This document shows positions 51,970-63,074 of a stretch of 64,000 nucleotides of DNA, in pieces; position 1 is the first letter of the stretch; each line of letters opens with the position of its first letter. Source of the stretch: Paramecium sonneborni (Eukaryota; Ciliophora; Oligohymenophorea; Peniculida; Parameciidae). Made by a program: the position numbers and the translations under genes. The notes beneath the pieces were generated by a model. That model was not told the origin of the DNA and ran no database searches. It saw only the letters and a list, made by a program, of their open reading frames with translations. Location of the stretch: contig CAJJDN010000049.1 in NCBI GenBank assembly GCA_905182985.1, positions 420,050 through 484,049 on the forward strand, written 5' to 3'.

Positions 51970-52042
51970 TGATTTAACTAAATTAATAGATGGATTTTTG
52001 AAGCCTTGATATGAAATTAGCTATTTTCATAAATTAAATTAT

Positions 52043-52800
52043 ATGAGAATAATATTATCGTTTCTGACACTCTTCTTCGTAACTGCACAAAATCAATATT
52101 GCAATGTACATAATAAAGGAGTCAATTCAGGATTGGCTAATTAACTTGCTCATTCACTTAATCAGATTAGAAATTAAGTGGCAACTGGTTAAATAAGTTT
52201 TGAAGGATCATAATCAGCATCTAATATGAATGTTATTCATTGGAGCAATGGATATGCTAAAATGGCTTAAACTTGTGTTGAAAAATGTCCTCTAAAAGCA
52301 TCAACTTGTGGTTAGGTATTAAATCAACATTTCATTTTTAGTTTTAAAATTATGGAGTACTCTTTTATAAGAGACACTTAAATTAATAAATGAGAACAAA
52401 TTAAGTTATGGAAAAATGGTTTAAAGAATCTGAAAATGCTAAACAATTACTTACAGCCAGATCAAGTGCTTTTGGATGTGGAAAAGCTGAAGATAATTCT
52501 TCAGAATATATTGTATGTTATTTTGATGAAGTAAATATAATTTTTTTATCTATCTAGAAATATACAGGTGCTAAATAAGCATTCTTAGCAGGACCAGTAG
52601 GAGCTAGTTGTAAATTAGGTCGATCTAAAATGTATAGTGGTCTTTGTGCTACTGCATCATCATAAACTTTGATCCATTAATCTTCACATATCAAAAATAA
52701 GAAATAAAAAAAATAAAAATAAAAATCACATAAAAATAAAAAAAGTAATGAAAAAGATGTTGCTCTAATTACTGTGGCAGATTTTAATGAATTTATGTGA
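52043..52800 (+). CDS. Secreted CAP/SCP-domain protein
   Basis: About 234 aa; introns 52316-52341 and 52531-52557. Signal peptide MRIILSFLTLFFVTAQ, then a CAP (CRISP/antigen 5/PR-1) domain: LNQIRNQVATGQ, ASNMNVIHWSNGYAKMAQ, CVEKC, VMEKWFKESENA, FGCGKAEDNSSEYIVCYFDE. These correspond to CAP motifs HNxxR, the W of CAP2 and the VCxY strand, though the first catalytic-like His is not obvious. A Lys/Ser/Gln-rich tail follows. Secreted CAP proteins have varied roles; function here is unknown. Confidence 0.75.
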
Positions 52801-53174
52801 AACAATTATTAAAATGAGTGATAACTATTATCATTAATATCAAAATTAACTATTATTTCTTAATTTAATGTATGTTTCATTTTTTTTTATATCAAATTAT
52901 CAAACAATTTTATTCAACTATTTTTTTTTATTTTAATTATAATCATATTTTTTTTACTTATTATATTTTTTACTTACTGTTGATTACTTAATAAAAAATA
53001 ATTATTATTTTACTTAAGCTTTTATCTATATTAAAATACTTTTGATAATTAATTTATTTAAGAAATGCAACTTTATTATAAAGTGTTGAAGTTGATTTTT
53101 GAAAAAAAATTATTATGTTGTTTTATTTAGGAAAGTAAAAAAATTTGTTTTAATTCATTAATTATTTTAAATTG
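52801..53174. other. Intergenic, AT-rich
   Basis: About 370 bases of poly-T/poly-A-rich DNA between tandem genes; nothing seen. Confidence 0.45.
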
Positions 53175-54115
53175 ATGGAATTGATTCAAGAAATAACATT
53201 ACTAAAAGAATCCTTCTTGGAATTTATAATCAAAGTAACTCCTGTGTTTACAGAACCAATATTGGAATAATTCAACTCAAAATGGAATCCTTTGAAAAAG
53301 CTATTAAGTGACCCTTCAACAAGTGCAAGCGATGTTTTTTTATTTGTTTCTTCAATGTCTTCATTAAAAAAGAGCAATACTTCATCTACTTCAGCTACTT
53401 CTCCAAATTCTGATTGTAGTATCTAAAAAACCCAAAAGACAGATGATAAACTAAAGAAATGTAATGAACTCCCAGAGTAGAGGGAGATAACTAAAGTGAA
53501 AGAGCAAGCTAATCCGTTATTCTATAAAGAGCTCAAAATAGGTAATTTTATATTTGAAAACGCACAATAGAAATAAACAAAAACTTTTTTCTAAATACTC
53601 CAAGATCAGGGCCAACTTCATAATAAGAGTTAGGTAGCAATGGAGAAAAACTCTTAGATGAAGATATTAAAGCTAAAATTTTAAGAGATGATATAAAATG
53701 TATGAAATTGTTATTTACTGAGTTAGTTTTAAATTAATTAAGATAACCTACTCCTGAGAAAAAGGTAAGTGTAACTGTGAGATGCAATCTGGGATTAAGA
53801 TTATCAGACGTTATTTCTTAATTTCGAAAGGATAACTTCACTTTGAAAACTATTCATGAAAGAATTAGCGAAGTAACAACCCCTAAAAGTCCAAAGAAAG
53901 ATCGTTCACAATCACCATTATTAATTATCTAAAGACCAAAAAATTAATATTTCTAACAACCTATGTTTATTTAGCAATAACAGACTGGAGCATTAAAAGG
54001 ATATAGTATCTATTCAAAAAAAGGGTTTATATAACCAATACAATTCGATACATAATTTTAGATGTTAATGCAGCAATACTAGAATAATATAATCTATAAG
54101 AAATTATATTTTTGA
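53175..54115 (+). CDS. Unknown Ser/Gln-rich protein
   Basis: About 303 aa, one 29-nt intron (53542-53570). Starts MELIQEITLLKESFLEFI. Ser/Thr-rich low-complexity stretch (SNTSSTSATSPNS), a central region KVSVTVRCNLGLRLSDVISQ, and a Gln-rich tail. No family recognised. The minus-strand standard-code ORF at 53186 is a shadow. Confidence 0.55.
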
Positions 54116-54157
54116 AGAAACTTTTGGATATGAGCTTATTTTTTGTATTATTAATAT

Positions 54158-54564
54158 TCAATATTATTATAATAATTATCGTAGTAAATCAATCTCTTTT
54201 TATAAAGCTTCTCTTTTATTATTCCATTTAATTTCTTTGTTTCGATATCTTGTAATTAATTTTGTTGTTCTTGCATAAATTTCCTTCAAATTTTATTCCT
54301 TTACTTTCATCAATAGACTAATACTTATTATGTATGATCTTAAGTGTTTAACATTTCAAATAGCCATCTCTCTCTTTCAAATTTAGTCATTTCAACAGGT
54401 AATTTATGGGATCGTTATGATAATTTTCTTTATAACGAATAATAATCTAAACTTGAACATGGTTTTTGCTATGTAGTTACCTTATTATTTTTCTCTGATA
54501 AAATATTTAATAGCTTTTATTTAATATCTGTTTAGCTCTACTATTTTTTATTGGAATTTGACAT
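54158..54564 (-). CDS. Unknown small basic protein (copy 1)
   Basis: About 126 aa with one 26-nt intron. Starts MSNSNKKQQSQTDIK; contains LPVEMTKFERERWLFEML and a Lys/Arg helix (EIYARTTKLITRYRNKEIK). Not recognised. Divergent from the next gene with only 22 nt between starts. The identical copy at 55335-55741 is most likely the same gene counted twice. Confidence 0.55.
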
Positions 54565-54586
54565 TAATTAATATAAAAATTTGATA

Positions 54587-55332
54587 ATGCAAAAACAAAA
54601 ATTTTAATAAGTACCACTTGATTATATTCAAAACCCTTAATAAATTGAAGATTATGATGAATTAGATGATTAAAATGCATATAAAACAGAGGAGGTTGAA
54701 TAACAAAATGTTGTACATGATTAAAAAGCTGAATAAATGTATTGTGTTATTGATCTTTAGGAAGAATTGTTTATTATCAATAAGGAGAAATTTACTTGAA
54801 TTTAAGGAATTAGTGGACACATTGAATTAAAGGACATAAATAATTTGCAAGCCAATAATAACAAATGTAAAAGATTTAAACTAAAATTTAGATTAAAGAA
54901 AGAGCAAATGATGATTAAGCTAAAGCCTATTTGTGTAAATTGAGAACATTAAAAACAATTAAAAAGTCTTATGGATTATCAAATTTTTTACAAAAGACAA
55001 CAGAGGAAGAAAAAATGATAGAAAAATCACTCTAAAAAATATCAAAAGAGTTTTCATTTTGTTCTTCAAATTAATTAAGATTATATGCTAGAGCGTTCAA
55101 ATTCAATTAAGAAGATAATTTTATATATGCGAATCTATATCATGATAGACTTAGCAATTAAGCTCCTTATTTATTATTAATAAAAAAAGATTGTTAAATG
55201 GAAATATTAAAAGATTAATTGGATATTAAAGATTAATCATTAATAATAGATTTGAAGGGGCCTAATTAAAGATGGATTTCTTTATCTTATAACACGAATA
55301 GTATTTATGAAAAATACATATATGATTATTTG
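54587..55332 (+). pseudogene. Truncated copy of the unknown gene at 55764
   Basis: Same start and introns as the full gene at 55764-56851, but broken by the N at 55333 in the codons for YEKYIYDYL. The break is an assembly edge, not evidence of gene decay. Confidence 0.75.
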
Positions 55333-55333
55333 N
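55333..55333. other. Single ambiguous base N: scaffold join
   Basis: The only N in the window; it separates the two identical blocks. Confidence 0.95.
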
Positions 55334-56509
55334 TTCAATATTATTATAATAATTATCGTAGTAAATCAATCTCTTTTTATAAAGCTTCTCTTTTATTATT
55401 CCATTTAATTTCTTTGTTTCGATATCTTGTAATTAATTTTGTTGTTCTTGCATAAATTTCCTTCAAATTTTATTCCTTTACTTTCATCAATAGACTAATA
55501 CTTATTATGTATGATCTTAAGTGTTTAACATTTCAAATAGCCATCTCTCTCTTTCAAATTTAGTCATTTCAACAGGTAATTTATGGGATCGTTATGATAA
55601 TTTTCTTTATAACGAATAATAATCTAAACTTGAACATGGTTTTTGCTATGTAGTTACCTTATTATTTTTCTCTGATAAAATATTTAATAGCTTTTATTTA
55701 ATATCTGTTTAGCTCTACTATTTTTTATTGGAATTTGACATTAATTAATATAAAAATTTGATAATGCAAAAACAAAAATTTTAATAAGTACCACTTGATT
55801 ATATTCAAAACCCTTAATAAATTGAAGATTATGATGAATTAGATGATTAAAATGCATATAAAACAGAGGAGGTTGAATAACAAAATGTTGTACATGATTA
55901 AAAAGCTGAATAAATGTATTGTGTTATTGATCTTTAGGAAGAATTGTTTATTATCAATAAGGAGAAATTTACTTGAATTTAAGGAATTAGTGGACACATT
56001 GAATTAAAGGACATAAATAATTTGCAAGCCAATAATAACAAATGTAAAAGATTTAAACTAAAATTTAGATTAAAGAAAGAGCAAATGATGATTAAGCTAA
56101 AGCCTATTTGTGTAAATTGAGAACATTAAAAACAATTAAAAAGTCTTATGGATTATCAAATTTTTTACAAAAGACAACAGAGGAAGAAAAAATGATAGAA
56201 AAATCACTCTAAAAAATATCAAAAGAGTTTTCATTTTGTTCTTCAAATTAATTAAGATTATATGCTAGAGCGTTCAAATTCAATTAAGAAGATAATTTTA
56301 TATATGCGAATCTATATCATGATAGACTTAGCAATTAAGCTCCTTATTTATTATTAATAAAAAAAGATTGTTAAATGGAAATATTAAAAGATTAATTGGA
56401 TATTAAAGATTAATCATTAATAATAGATTTGAAGGGGCCTAATTAAAGATGGATTTCTTTATCTTATAACACGAATAGTATTTATGAAAAATACATATAT
56501 GATTATTTG
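55334..56509. repeat. Direct duplication, copy 2
   Basis: Identical by eye to 54157-55332 at a constant offset of 1,177. This copy continues naturally into the rest of the plus-strand gene. Confidence 0.9.
55335..55741 (-). CDS. Unknown small basic protein (copy 2)
   Basis: Identical to 54158-54564, including the intron; see that entry. Probably a single locus in the cell. Confidence 0.5.
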
Positions 56510-56851
56510 AAAAAGAACAATTATTTAAAGAAAGAAATATTAGATTTCATATTGGAAATAAATTATATTTAGGATGGAACTGCATACAAAGAAGAAATAA
56601 ACGATTAGAAAGAAAAAAATAAATTAATTGTGGATAATTATTTATTTAGTGTAAAAAGTTTATTTTAAATTATATAGAAATTGTTACATGAATTGATAAT
56701 AAAAAAAGATGGTTCTATGGAAACTTACTTCTAAGAAGTGAAAATATTTATTCTAGAACATTAATAATAAGATTTGACAGACATAACAAGGTATTAAAAT
56801 TTATTGAGACATTGTTAATACCCAGAAAACATACATGCTTTAAAAAAGTGA
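55764..56851 (+). CDS. Unknown helical protein
   Basis: About 346 aa, introns 55916-55937 and 56044-56068. Starts MQKQKFQQVPLDYIQNPQ, with an acidic Gln-rich N-terminus (EDYDELDDQNAYKTEEVEQ) and a helical body: LLEFKELVDTLNQ, AKAYLCKLRTLKTIKKSYGL, FSFCSSNQLRLYARAFKF, NFIYANLYHDRLSNQAPYLL. Ends YPENIHALKK. No family recognised, no membrane segment. This is the intact version of the gene broken at 55332. Confidence 0.6.
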
Positions 56852-56889
56852 TTATTAATGTATTTGAATATTAATGTAATTTAACTTTT

Positions 56890-57447
56890 TCATAATCTTC
56901 TTCCTCTTCTACCACCTGGTCTTCTAGTTGAATCTGTTGGGATTGGTGTAACATCTTCAATTCTACCAATCTTTAAACCTAAACGAGCAAGAGCTCTAAG
57001 AGCAGCCTAAGCACCTGGACCTGGTTATCTAGTATCAACACCTAAATATATGTATAAATATAGAATTACCTCCTCTAGCTCTTAATTTAATATGTAAAGC
57101 ATTTATTTTGAGTGTTTTCAATTTCTCATATACATCTTTAGCTGCTTGCATTGCTGCATATGGTGATGATTCTTCTCTGTCTGATTTGACTTTCATTCCA
57201 CCTGTTACTCTTGCAAGTGTTTCTCTACCTGTCAAATCTGTTATGTGAATGAATGTATCATTCCAAGTTGACAAAATATGAGCAACTCCAAAAACTAATT
57301 CATTTCCAGCAACATTTGGTCCTAATGTAGCTACTACTTATTAAGGTTAATCTTCTCCTTAATTCTTTTTTCCTTTCTTTCCTTTTGTTTATTATGCAGC
57401 AGGTTGTTCTTTATTATCAGCCTAAATTAAATTGCTTAACATACCAT
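56890..57447 (-). CDS. RPS14: 40S ribosomal protein uS11
   Basis: Small-subunit platform protein. About 168 aa with introns 57042-57069 and 57422-57444; the first intron follows directly after the ATG codon, so the start Met is an exon of three bases, giving [10 protein letters not shown]. Family signatures: [101 protein letters not shown]. Ends GRRGRRL as in all eukaryotes. Slightly longer N-terminus than animal versions. Confidence 0.95.
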
Positions 57448-57552
57448 TCACCTTAAAAATTTTAAATCTTTTTTTAATATAAAAAAATAGAAATCAAACA
57501 AATATAAGAATAATGTATATGTTTATTATTGTACTATTTATTTTTTTATAAA

Positions 57553-58158
57553 TCATTCAGCTGCTAACTTGTTTTATGTTTTCTTTACTCTTTATGCCTT
57601 ATTCTTTTCTCTTCTATCATTTTATTCCTTTTCAATCTTATCTACTCTAACTTTCTCTTATTTTGTTTCATGAATTGCTTCAATAAGTACTTTTTTGTTT
57701 TTATATTAATTACCCTTTGAAGCTAAATAAAATTCGTGATATCTATGCAATAATTATTATATTATTTTACTATTATCTATCAATTTTTTTAGCAGCTCTA
57801 TATTTTCTTAATAATCTTCTTAATACTCTTTATCTGCGAATCCAAAGTACTTTTGTTGGCATTCTAGCCTCTCTAGTTCCTCTTCTTTTACCAGTACCTG
57901 TATGTCTGCCTATTCAAATTAATCAATATTAATAATCTTACCTCTTCTCTTAGCTTCAAGGAATCTTCTTGCTCTTGCTCTTGAATGAATTGTTCTCAAT
58001 CTTCTCATAATTAGACCATCCTTTATCAATTTTCTAATTGACATTCTTGAATTTGCAAGACTAATTTCACTAGCTTCATTTGGATCTAACCAAACTCTAT
58101 TCACACCAACCTTTAATTATGTTGCTGCCAATCTTTTCTAGAGACGGAGATTAACCAT
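57553..58158 (-). CDS. RPL19: 60S ribosomal protein eL19
   Basis: Large-subunit protein, about 181 aa; introns 57743-57770 and 57910-57941. Family motifs: LQKRLAATQLKVGVNRVWLD, PNEASEISLANSRMSIRKLI, DGLIMRRLRTIHSRARARR, RRGTREARMPTKVLWIRRQR, LRRLLRKYRAAKKIDRQQYH. The C-terminal helix is charged as usual but a little short compared with about 196 aa in animals. Start MVNLRLQKRL is the family start. Sits 105 nt upstream of uS11 on the same strand. Confidence 0.95.
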
Positions 58159-58547
58159 TAAAAAATTAATATCTAAATATTTAAATTTTTATATATACTT
58201 AATATAATATGATGGTGTTATTTTCAAAAAAATATTAACTTCTTTTTTATATTATCCATCTTACTATCTTGAAATCTGGATGTATACAATATGAGATATC
58301 ATATGTTATAATAATTTAATTTTATCATATAATATTCTAAATTATCCCTCATTTATCCTGTAAAATATAGAAAATTATAATTTTAGATTTTTTGGATATC
58401 AATCTATTTTTTGTCTTCGATAATTCTTCTCTCATTATCTATTATCGCTTTTTTCTTTATGTAGAATTACTGCTTAACAAAGATTTATATCTATCATTCT
58501 CATTAAAAATAAAGACTTAAACGAAAATAGAAGAAGAACATTCATTA
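58159..58547. other. Intergenic, tandem
   Basis: About 390 AT-rich bases between the end of one minus gene and the eL19 start; likely the eL19 promoter. No gene seen. Confidence 0.45.
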
Positions 58548-59722
58548 TCAATCAATTTATATAATAGATTATTTTTTATTCTCCCTTAAATCATATAGAT
58601 TTTTCATTTATATTTAATTTTGTGAATTATTATACTAATCAATTAATTCATTGTTATCTATTTAACTCTTACAATAATGAGTTATATTTCTAAACCACAT
58701 TCTTACAGTAAGCATCTTATACAATAGGTGAAGGAATTTAATCAAATGTTATTTTTTATTTGTTTTATTTATTCTCATTTTGTAAAATCGTAGAATTATT
58801 TTTACTTTGCTATTACTTTTTTTATTATTATTTAGAAACATTTGATAAATTGTTAAAAACATTTTGATTTTAGGGTTTATAAGATGAGGCATCTGAATTT
58901 AATAACTAAATAATTAGATCATCTTCATTATATTGTTGTTACTAAAACTATACTTATTATATTTCACTTTACTATTCAGATCTTACAGTCTATTAGGTTG
59001 TGATTGATTATTATTCAATGTTTAAGAGTTTTTAAAAAACATTTTGAAGATAACTAGTATTATTTAATTGAGAATTTTAATCTTCAGATTTTCTATTGGT
59101 AGTTAATTCAATACTCTAAATAAGTGAAATTAAATACTTATTCATTAGAAAAATTCAATCTATTCACTATTTTTTCAAATTCTTGAATCTTCTTCATCAA
59201 AATCTCTTTCTTCTTTTTGGATGACTTTTTTTATTATCCTGTTGGTTATTGTTAAATTTATTATTGCAAAATAGAAGTTTATATTTATTGATCAACTTTG
59301 ATTGGAGACTCTCTTTATGTTATTGGCATTATAAAGGAGGAACTTTAATCTTCATTAATTTAGTTCAAAACTTTAAAGTTTGGACTTTAATGTAAATTTT
59401 GTAAGTTTTCATCATCATTTTCAAATTTATACAATAGTTTTTATTTGCTTTAAGTTTATAATTAAGGAGTTTAATAGTTAGTCTACTTCTCTTAATCTTA
59501 TAATTGAGATATTTCTTCATCTAATTTTTCTATTTCAGTTTGTAATCTTTATTATTTTTATTCAGATGATTGCATGTCTGCTAATTTTTTTAATAGTATT
59601 TCTTTTTCCTCTCTTTCCTGTGCTAATCTTTTGATTAATTTTCCTATTTTCTTTTTGTCTTCCTAACATAAGTCTTTTATTTTTGGTTTTTAGTTTGAGT
59701 CAAATTGATATGTTTTATGCAT
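58548..59722 (-). CDS. Glutamine-rich coiled-coil protein, unknown
   Basis: About 373 aa with introns of 22 and 31 nt. N-terminal 90 residues are a strong coiled coil (IGKLIKRLAQEREEKEILLK, LQTEIEKLDEEISQLQD), then a Gln-rich low-complexity region and a second short coil (KKKEILMKKIQEFEKIVNRL). No membrane or catalytic motif. Such proteins are common in the ciliate cytoskeleton; specific role unknown. The 3' intron was chosen because it removes an in-frame TGA; the stop is therefore less certain. Confidence 0.6.
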
Positions 59723-59836
59723 ACGTTAAATATATAAATTAGTTATTATAATAGAAAATCAGAAATAAAGAATTTGAAAAAACATAATCGAAATAGAAAA
59801 ATGTCATGAATTGTTTATAATTGAATTAAATTATAA

Positions 59837-62076
59837 TCATAGATATAGATTTGCCAATAACAATCTTTTTTTTTTAGTCTAAAGTATTTTTTATGCTTCT
59901 TTTCTTGGAATTTATTTAATATTCGGAATAGTAAATAATTCATCAGCATTATCTAGAGATACAAAATTGCAACATTAGATTGTAGCATGTATTGAAAATT
60001 AAAATGGTATTTATACTTTAATAGGAAATCCATTTAATTCAATTATCTCTTGCATCTCTGGTCTTTGAAACAATCCATTCAATTTTTCCATTAAAACATT
60101 ACCTTTTGCTAAAAGAGAGACTATATTTGCAAAATCTTTGAATTAAAGTTAATGGTTTTTACAAATCCATAGAGATATAGTTCTAGCTTCATTTTACTCC
60201 TTTGGTTTCTAATTTAATAATAAATCAGTATTAGGTAAAACATCATTCAATATCCATTCTTCATAGAGATCTCTTTCAACTGCAAATTTAATTTGAGTAT
60301 CATTACTTTTCTTCAAATAAGAACTTTTATATGTAATTTTTAAATCAAATCTCTATCTAATAAAAATGTATACTTTTCACATGAATATTATCCTACTTAT
60401 TCAATTATCTTTCTACCTCTCCAATCCATGCATTGTTTAATTTTACAACTTGTTATATCTAATGCTCCACTTACAGGTTCACTGTGTAAAATATCATATA
60501 TAATTAGTTTTTTCTCTTCAGTATCTAATTCTTCTAGAGGATCAGTATAAAATTAATTAGATCTATTAATTTAAAATAATTTGTTTTATATAAACAATAG
60601 AGACATGTTTCTCCTTTTACATTAAAGTTTAGAGAAACCTACTAATGTACTATCTAATCTTAATTATTATTTATATTTGTATAATTTGATTGTGTCATTA
60701 GGAGCTAATAATTTTATAAATGGTAAAGGGCTGTCAAAATTCCAATTCATATCTAATTAAAAATTGGGTACCTATTGAAGGATATTTGATAATTAGTGAA
60801 ATTAATTAAAAAATTCATTTCTTTTAATTTTATAACATTGTTAAAATAATAAAGCTGTTGCATAAATTGATCTTTAAGAAAGTGATTCATCCATTGCTGA
60901 CCATCCTGTTAATTTATTTTTAATAAATGGATCTGGATTCATTTTTAATACTTCTTTTAATAATTCATCATATTTTTTATGAAACCCATATAATTTAATA
61001 GTTGTTATTAAAATTGTATTACCGAGAATATCATGTTAATTTAAATACTAAAATTTACTTTCTATCTTTATAATAATAAATATACCTTTCATTAAAGATA
61101 AGAATTTAGATACATCATTATTAAGCAAGCTTTAAATAATATGTTTAAAATTAATTATAGTATTATGCTTCTTAAATGCTATTATTGGTTATCTAATGAT
61201 ATTAGCCTCACTCTTAATTCCTTAGGTGAGCATTTATTATTTGCCTTGATTATATTGTTTAAATAAAATTTCATTTTCAGATAAGATTTTTTCAATTTAT
61301 TAATGTGATTGATCCTATTAAGATTATGACTATTAAGTTGATTAATAAGGATGTTTTTTATCTTTAAGTATATCTTAAAAGCATTCACTTGATTCAGACA
61401 AATGATATTTTTAATTAGAAGATTTATGTGATATGTCATTATTATTAAGAGGTGAAGATAATAAATTAGTTTGAACAGTATTTAGTTTATTTAATGATTA
61501 ATGAACAGCTAACGCTTGTTATTATAACTTTTATGGATTATGCATGATTTAAGGTGATTAATCTGCGTAGTATAATTTTGAAGCTAATTAACTATAACTT
61601 GCAGCAACTTTAGATCTATCTATTTTATTTGCTATAGAAACTTATTTAATTGCATTGATATTTTATTTTGATTCTTTTTGTGAATTTAAATCTTTTTAAC
61701 TACTTTGTCTTGAAATTGATTCCTTGTCAGTAACACTTTATATATCACTCAATTTTCTAATTGGTTATTAAGTACTTTGAAACGGGTTTTTTATTTTATG
61801 TTCTGAAATTCCTTATGTCATCTTACTTAATGAAAAGTTTTCTTCATATTGTTGATCAACATAGCATGTTTTTAATTTTGAACTAAATATTTTCTCTTTC
61901 TTTTTAGGTAATATAATGTCTATGTTATTTGAGTGGAAATTCTACAAAGTAACTTCCTTTATTTCAATAGCTTGTTACTCTCTACATGTATCATCAACAT
62001 TACATATACTGGAATCTACTATAAATAAACATTATTCAACCACTAAATGATCCTTAGAAAGAATCCGGAGGGGCAT
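59837..62076 (-). CDS. ANKRD13-like protein (GPCR-chaperone domain)
   Basis: About 740 aa. N-terminal 300 residues are Ser/Gln-rich and disordered. Then helical repeats with a divergent ankyrin look (DILGNTILITTIKLYGFHK, FIKNKLTGWSAMDESLSQRS, IYATALLFQQCYKI). The C-terminal half matches the ANKRD13 domain: LDMNWNFDSPLPFIKLLAPN, DTIKLYKYKQQLRLDSTLVG, FSKLQCKRRNMSLLF, and the final FPIKVQIPFQFSIHATIQ with DELFTIPNIKQIPRKEA. Animal members bind ubiquitinated receptors on endosomes; no ubiquitin-interacting motif is seen here. A 17-nt intron near 60330 is needed to keep frame and is unusually short. Confidence 0.78.
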
Positions 62077-62281
62077 GTTAATGATTGATTTGTCTCTCTA
62101 TTTTTGGATTCTATTTTGTTCTTGCAATATAGCAATTCATCATCATTATAACAAATAATATTATATATTATATACTCTAAATTATTTATAATTTTATATC
62201 ATTTTATATTCATTAAATTCAATATTTATATTTTATAAACTCATTCAATTCTTTCAATTTTTTAATATTATATTTAATAGT

Positions 62282-62949
62282 ATGGGTTGTTCTGCATAAA
62301 AACAAAAACAAAATTCTTAGGAACCTCCTCCTAAGCAATATGACATAGAACAGTAGCTGGCATTGAAAGAAGAATAGATAACGCATTTAGAAAAATTAAT
62401 TGAGGAATATAAAAGTAATAATAAGCACAGCTTAGTTGAAGTTAAGATGCTTGGTAAAAATATTTCAGATTATTAGAACTTGATAAAATTAAAAAATAAA
62501 GAGATAATATGATTAAATATGCAAAAGTGAATGTTATTATTAAATGTCAAGTTGAAGATGCACAAGCAATACAGGGTACTGCAGAGAACAGAGTAAAAAA
62601 TCAAAAAGATATTATAACAATGAATGATTAGAATATAGTAATTAAGGAAACAGAAATAGAAAATGCAAATAGAATTAATGATCAAAGAAATGATCTTGAT
62701 TATATGCAATAATAAGAAAATGATGTATATTCCTTAGATAAAAGTATATATACCTCTATGTAATTAGATTAAACTTCATAAATTAACTCGTCAGCACAAT
62801 AATAAAGGCTAGGCACTACTGTCAATTATAATTCATAAGCAAAAATCACTTAAACTAATTCAAGTTACTAGCCTCCTCAATAACGATTATAAAGTTACCA
62901 AGGTTAAAAGCCTTAATAAATTTAAAAAATTGTATAAATGCAGCAATGA
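62282..62949 (+). CDS. Unknown small protein with lipidation-like N-terminus
   Basis: About 214 aa, one 23-nt intron (62454-62476). Begins MGCSAQKQKQNSQEPPPKQ: Gly2/Cys3 suits myristoylation plus palmitoylation, implying membrane attachment. A coiled coil follows (LALKEEQITHLEKLIEEYK, LDKIKKQRDNMIKYAKV), then an Asn/Asp/Gln-rich region and a Gln/Ser/Pro-rich tail. Not recognised. Converges on the TTLL gene. Confidence 0.6.
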
Positions 62950-63074
62950 ATAATTTTATCTAGTAGTAGCCCTTAATATATTTAATATTTTAAATTAGAT
63001 ATTTTAAGTATTTAATAATTTTTTAATTTATTAAAAATTGATTAATATAAATATATATAGTACAAAAATGAAAT

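Larger units (their letters stand above)
54157..55332. repeat. Direct duplication, copy 1 (likely assembly overlap)
   Basis: This 1,176-nt block is repeated, as far as I can read without any difference, at 55334-56509. The copies are separated by one N at 55333. Copy 1 stops abruptly inside the plus-strand gene that is complete only in copy 2. This is the expected picture when two contig ends that overlap were placed side by side. Confidence 0.9.

Noticed and set aside
54157..56509. Biological tandem duplication of two genes
   Set aside because: Perfect identity plus a one-base N exactly at the junction is better explained by an unmerged contig overlap; kept as an assembly finding.
61182..61439. 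Minus-strand ORF of 85 codons
   Set aside because: It is in another frame of the same strand within the ANKRD13-like gene, whose frame is continuous there.
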